A stretch of 64,000 bases of DNA from the NCBI GenBank assembly GCA_037176725.1, contig JAZBRS010000014.1:78102501-78166500 (forward strand). Reading direction: 5' to 3'. Made by a program: the position numbers and the translations under genes. This document shows, piece after piece, positions 59,595 to 64,000 of the stretch. The notes under the pieces were generated by a model, which saw only the letters and a program-made list of their open reading frames with translations, was not told where the DNA came from and searched no databases. The first letter of the stretch is position 1. Each line of letters starts with the position of its first letter. The DNA is from Posidonia oceanica. Taxonomy: Eukaryota; Streptophyta; Magnoliopsida; Alismatales; Posidoniaceae.

Positions 59595-62500
59595 TGGCAG
59601 GCTTGGACCATTTGGAGCCCTCCTAGTGATTGCTGGATTCAAACCCAAACCAAACCCTAACCCTCTTCTTTACCTTTCAAAACCAGCAAACTTGACCTAA
59701 GCCTTTACCCCTCTTCCCAAGCTCAAAATCTGACCAAAATCCATAGGAAAATCCACCAACACCCACTTAGCAAATCTGCCCAAGAACTTAGAAAATCTCA
59801 AACCTAGACCGTTCCCAAAAATCCTAGAAAACCTAGGTGAAACCCCCCTTTTTCTACACCTTGAAACCCCTCTAAAACCTTCTCAGAATCAAACCAAAAC
59901 TTCAGAACCAACACCTCAAACCCTAGACTGCCCACTCACCAATTTTCATCCCATTCCAAGACCTTTAAGACCTCCATTCACTCAAATTATCCTTTTCTCT
60001 CTCCGGGATTATCATTTTCTCTCTCCTCTCTCTCTCCTGTTTATCATCTCTCTTTTCATCCCCTTCTTACCCTTTCTCTGGTCTAGCTGTGGGCCCCCTC
60101 TGTGCTTCTGTCCTTTCTCTATCTTATCCCTATTTTTACTTTATTTTTAGCATTTTTTCTGAATTTTAGAAATCATTTTCCTCCAACCTATCTCTTTTCC
60201 TTTTATCTCCCTCTTTTTTCCATTTCTTTCCTCCTTCTTTTTTCCTTTTCTCTCTTTTGCAAAAATCCATAAAAACCCCTAAAAATCTGTAAAACCCCAA
60301 AACATGAAAGAAACAAATCAGAACCCTAAGAAAAACAATGAAAAAACATTAAACAAGCAATTAAAAACCTAAACTTAACTAAATCAAGCTAAAAGGAAAA
60401 CCAAGCATGTAAGCTAAAAAATGCAAAACAAATCAAAAGGAAACACTGAAAAATCAAGGAAAAAACTAAAATGGAATCAAAACCCACCAAAGGTAAAAAC
60501 CCCATCAGAAGGTTTAAAAAAAAAACAAACCTTAAAAAGAAGAATAAAAAAACAAACATTAAAACAAGTAATTAAAGAAGCAAAAGACTTAACCTAACAA
60601 ACCTAAGAAAAAACAAATTAAAAAACTTAGTTAAAAGGAAAAGAAAAACACATTTAAAAGACTTAAAAACACCCCATCAAACCAGAGAAATCTAACTAAA
60701 AACTTCAAGAAAATTCAACAAATAAAAATCAAAGCATAATTTAAAAGACTTAAGAAAGAAAAAACCCTAAGAAGACTAAAACTTAAAAACCTGAAAACAA
60801 CCCTGGTTAATACGAAAATAAATCCTAAAAAATCCTAATCAATATCCTAAGTGTCCAACAAGGGAAACACAATTTTTAAAACAATTTAAAAAAGGTTTAA
60901 CAAACATTTAATCAAGTGAAAACTAATTAAAAACAAAACCAAAACCTTAAAACCCTAATCAAGCCCAAAACACACTAATCAACCCAAAATAGCCATTAAA
61001 AAATTTAATTAAAATCCTAATTCACATCACAACCTTTCTAATATTTTTATTTATTTTTAGTTCATTTTTACTTATTTTATTTCCTCACTTTTCCCTCCCT
61101 TTCTTTCCTTCTCCTTACTTTCCTTTCTTTCTCATTTTTTTCTTTTTCTCTGCTGGGCCCAATCCAGCCCGTTTCTCTTTTTCTTTTATTTCTTTTCTTT
61201 TTTTCCTTCGGCCCACGGTCCGACCCAGCGCTCCTTCTTCTTCCTCGCGCATCAGCCGATTTTCCTCCCGCGAGCTTGCTGCGACAGTCTTCCCTCCTCC
61301 ATTTGAAATTTGAGCCTCCGTCCAATCACCCAGCAGCTCGCCGCTTCTCCTCTATCTCAGCACTGTTCCCAAGAGGCATTGAATGCCGGTCGCCTCGCCA
61401 TCTCTTCCGCTGCAGTGCCGCCGGTAGATTCAAAAACTTCCAGCGCGCCAACAGCCGGTCTCCCCCCATATAAGCTTCCATTCATTCCTTCAGAGCATCT
61501 TCTTCAGTTGGCAATCCGTGTGAGCAATCAGTGAGAGACCAGCAGTTAGAGCCCAGTTCCAGAAGCAATCCCATCCATTTCTTCCACCTGAGCGACCTCC
61601 CTCTTCTTGGCTGCCTCCTCCAATTTCCAGAAGAAAGAGTGGCCAAAGAGAGTGGTCTGAGTGTCCCCCTCTGCATCCCGGAGAGAGCCTCCAATTCTCC
61701 AGCCTCTCTTCAGCAATTCCCTCTCCTTCCTTTGCTAAAATCCGCAGCAAACCTCCCTCTTCCCATTCCAGCAATCCGACACCACTGCGAGCCTTCAAAC
61801 TTCTCCCAGTTGTCCCCCCAATCTCACCCAACAACCAGCCACCTGCTTCCACCATCCCACTGCCTTTCCACCACCTAAAACCGTCCTGAAACTCCACCTA
61901 ATCACCACTGCAACCCAACACTCCTCCTTCAGCAATTCCCTCCACTTCAGCCTACAACCTTCTCCCAAAATTCACCCAAACAATCCCTGAACCACCACCT
62001 TTCCAGAGCCTCCGACCTCGAACCCAACCATCCACCACAGCTTCCGAACTCCACAACAAACACCTAAGCCTCCTTCTGACCAGAAACCGACCCAACCTGC
62101 AAACTCCCTCCACACTCTCCAGAAACCTAACCTGATCATCCAGCATCACTCTCCGGACCTCCAGCTACCTCCCGGAAGGCTCCACCAGGTCCGACGAGCA
62201 GCAACACCCTCCCCCCACCTCCAGTCACTTTGCTGAACCCAAAAAGTGCCGAATCACTGCCTGAGCTTCGAAGCTCACGTCCGGACGTCTGGGAAGCACT
62301 GGAAGCTCGCTCTGAGCCAGCCCTGACCTCCGCGAGCACCCGACAGTCGCCGCTGCAACCAGACAGCCATCGCCGGCCAGCTCCGACACTGCCGAGGTCG
62401 GGAGCACGCTCCGGACACAACGACAGGTAATCACTAATCTCCCCCGCTCTCTCTCTTCCCCCTAATGCTTTTCCGCCGACCAGAACCAGTTCTCCGGCCC

Positions 62501-64000
62501 TCCTGCTCCGTCCTCGACACGCCGGTCAGTTCCTCTTCTCCGACGCCGTTCTCCGATCTCCACGACGCTCCAGCCAGCGGAACGCCGTCCCGACGATGCC
62601 CGGAGCTCCGCACGGACGTCAGTAGCCGCCTCCGCCCTCCTGCGCCTCCGCAGCCCCCCTGTGCCGGTGGTGGTGAGGTCTGGAAGCTTACTGCTACAGT
62701 ACTCACCTCCGCCGACGATCACTGTGCTTTTATTTTCTCAGTTATATGGTTTTTGTGTGAATATTGCATGCTAGGGCTAAGTTTCTTTACTTTTGCATTT
62801 CAGTCCTTATGCCATTTAATTTGCTTTGTTTTTAATTTAAAACCATGCTAAATTGCTCTGAATATCTGTGTTTTTCAGTATTTTCTTTTCAGTCCTTTTA
62901 CTGTGCTGTTTAGTTATAAAATTTTATGCTTCAGCCCCTCTGTTTTCAATTTTTGCACTTGGGTCCTGTTTTAAATCAGATCATTTATTTGCATGTATTT
63001 TGCCATATTGCATTGCATTCTGGCCCCCTGCATGTTTCTGATTTTGCATTTAGGTCCATGCACTTAGGTTTTATTTTTGATTTTTGCATACTGCATTGCA
63101 TGTTTTGCCTCCTGGTTTTGCATTTTTGCATTTAGGTCCATTTTAAATGGATAGTAACCATCCTGCATGCATTTTTGCTTATTGCATTGCATTTTGGCCC
63201 CTGTTTTTTCCAAAAATTGCACATCAGTCCTGTCTTTTGATTTCAGAGCATGTTTTACATATAAAATTGCATATTTGACCCCTACATGATTCAAAAATCA
63301 CACATAGGTCCTTGCATCCTTTAAAAACCATGTAAAAAGACTGTTTTGCCCCTAAAGTTGCATTTTAGTTCCTATGTTTACAAAATTGCACGTAGACCCT
63401 CCATTAGCATCCCCGGACTCCCCAGAACCCTGTTTTCTGGAAAAATTGCACTTTAGACCCCAGAATTTTTCAAAATTGCACTCTGATTTCCATTTGCTTT
63501 CAAAACTTCTTCTGATGCATGCCCTCTTTTCAAAATAGCTTTCTGAGCCCAGTCTTTTGCAAAATAAAGTCCTGCCCTCTCCTGTTTTCAAAACCCTCCT
63601 CTGTGGACCCCATCCTTTGTGAAAACTTGCATTTAGCCCCTTTTCTTTTTCAAAAATGCTTTTGAACTCCTGTCTTTTCCAAGTTTTTCCCCTTGTCTCT
63701 TCTTGCTTGTGCATGCATTCTGCATCCATTTAGTCTTGCATTTTAGCATCCTTTTGCACACACTAAGCACCTTTAGCTCCCATTCACTTGGGAGGACCTT
63801 TTGCACACCCCTAGGACCTCCTGAACACCTAGATCTGTTCTTCTCCTTTGTTCTGGCCTTTCTGCCTTCAAGCTACGATATCTTCCAATCCGGCCGTTGG
63901 ATCTTCTCAAGTAAGCTGCCCAGGCGACTGCAGCGAAGCGCTCTTCAGCATGGACTAGACAGATCTCAGATCAGGCTCCCGGATTTCCAGGTATGTCCTC
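59579..64000 (+). mobile_element. 3' LTR (first 4422 bp, cut by window end)
   Basis: Collinear with 46583-51005 of the 5' LTR, about 99% identical by eye. The donor-like site has its GT at 62427. The last ~1.34 kb, including the U5 block, is beyond the window. Confidence 0.93.

Larger units (their letters stand above)
46583..64000 (+). mobile_element. Gag-only giant Ogre/Tat-like LTR retrotransposon (youngest insertion)
   Basis: A 5' LTR (46583-52345), tRNA-Arg primer site, leader, gag (with stops), non-coding 3' region with tandem repeats, purine tract and 3' LTR (59579 to beyond 64000) follow in the canonical order. No protease, reverse transcriptase, RNase H or integrase motif is visible in 55779-59578 in any frame. 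The visible LTR parts differ at roughly 44 positions over 4.42 kb by eye (about 1%), so insertion is recent. It lies in the LTR that starts at 41907. Complete length would be about 18.8 kb. Gag-only plant elements have been described as TR-GAG; movement would need pol from a relative. Confidence 0.88.

Overview
This is a plant nuclear genome window dominated by transposable elements. It holds one convincing host gene, an LBD15-like LOB-domain transcription factor on the + strand at 12067-13154 in three coding exons. The LBD sequence and the repeat types (Ogre/Tat-like Ty3 elements with a tRNA-Arg primer site, Ty1/copia, a plant L1-type LINE, hAT elements) indicate an angiosperm, probably not a grass. 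I cannot place it more precisely.

Left part (1-25019). Positions 1-4403 are the 3' end and 3' LTR of a giant Ogre/Tat-like retrotransposon. An unassigned, LTR-like stretch follows (4404-5929). Next come a 5'-truncated, decayed copia element with a 178-bp 3' LTR (5930-7644), a small LINE RNase H remnant (about 7730-7990), and a hAT element with a perfect 8-bp target duplication that carries the start of a TTF/DUF4371 transposase (8802-10797). Then come the LBD gene with its flanks, a 44-bp poly(A) retroposed insert with a 17-bp duplication, a transposase-less hAT element with a perfect 8-bp duplication (15577-16758), and a minus-strand L1-like LINE (about 17411-24799). ORF2 of this LINE keeps one frame over 1253 codons with seven nonsense mutations.

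Middle part (25020-46582). A minus-strand solo LTR of Tekay/Del-like type (25020-29992, duplication CACTT) contains a complete plus-strand solo Ogre-like LTR (25537-27855, duplication ATATG). To its right is a stack of Ogre-like elements, each interrupting the one before. The breaks are at 30274 (LTR start), 31710 (LTR start), 33037-41906 (minus-strand 3' LTR plus 3' internal region), 41907 (LTR start) and 46583 (the youngest insertion). Their right halves lie outside the window.

Right part (46583-64000). This is a gag-only, pol-less giant LTR element, about 18.8 kb if complete. It has a 5763-bp 5' LTR, a tRNA-Arg primer binding site, a gag frame with three TAG stops, 3' tandem repeats and hairpins, a polypurine tract, and most of the 3' LTR. 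The two LTRs differ by about 1%.

The most interesting unexplained signals are features shared by these diverged Ogre-like elements. They are (1) a two-tier stem-loop that brackets the polypurine tract and the first bases of the 3' LTR, (2) a conserved splice-donor-like ACAG/GTAA in almost every LTR, with a good acceptor just before gag, suggesting a spliced leader intron, (3) a second copy of the primer-site sequence inside U5, and (4) a degenerate repeat of about 88 bp inside the LTRs.
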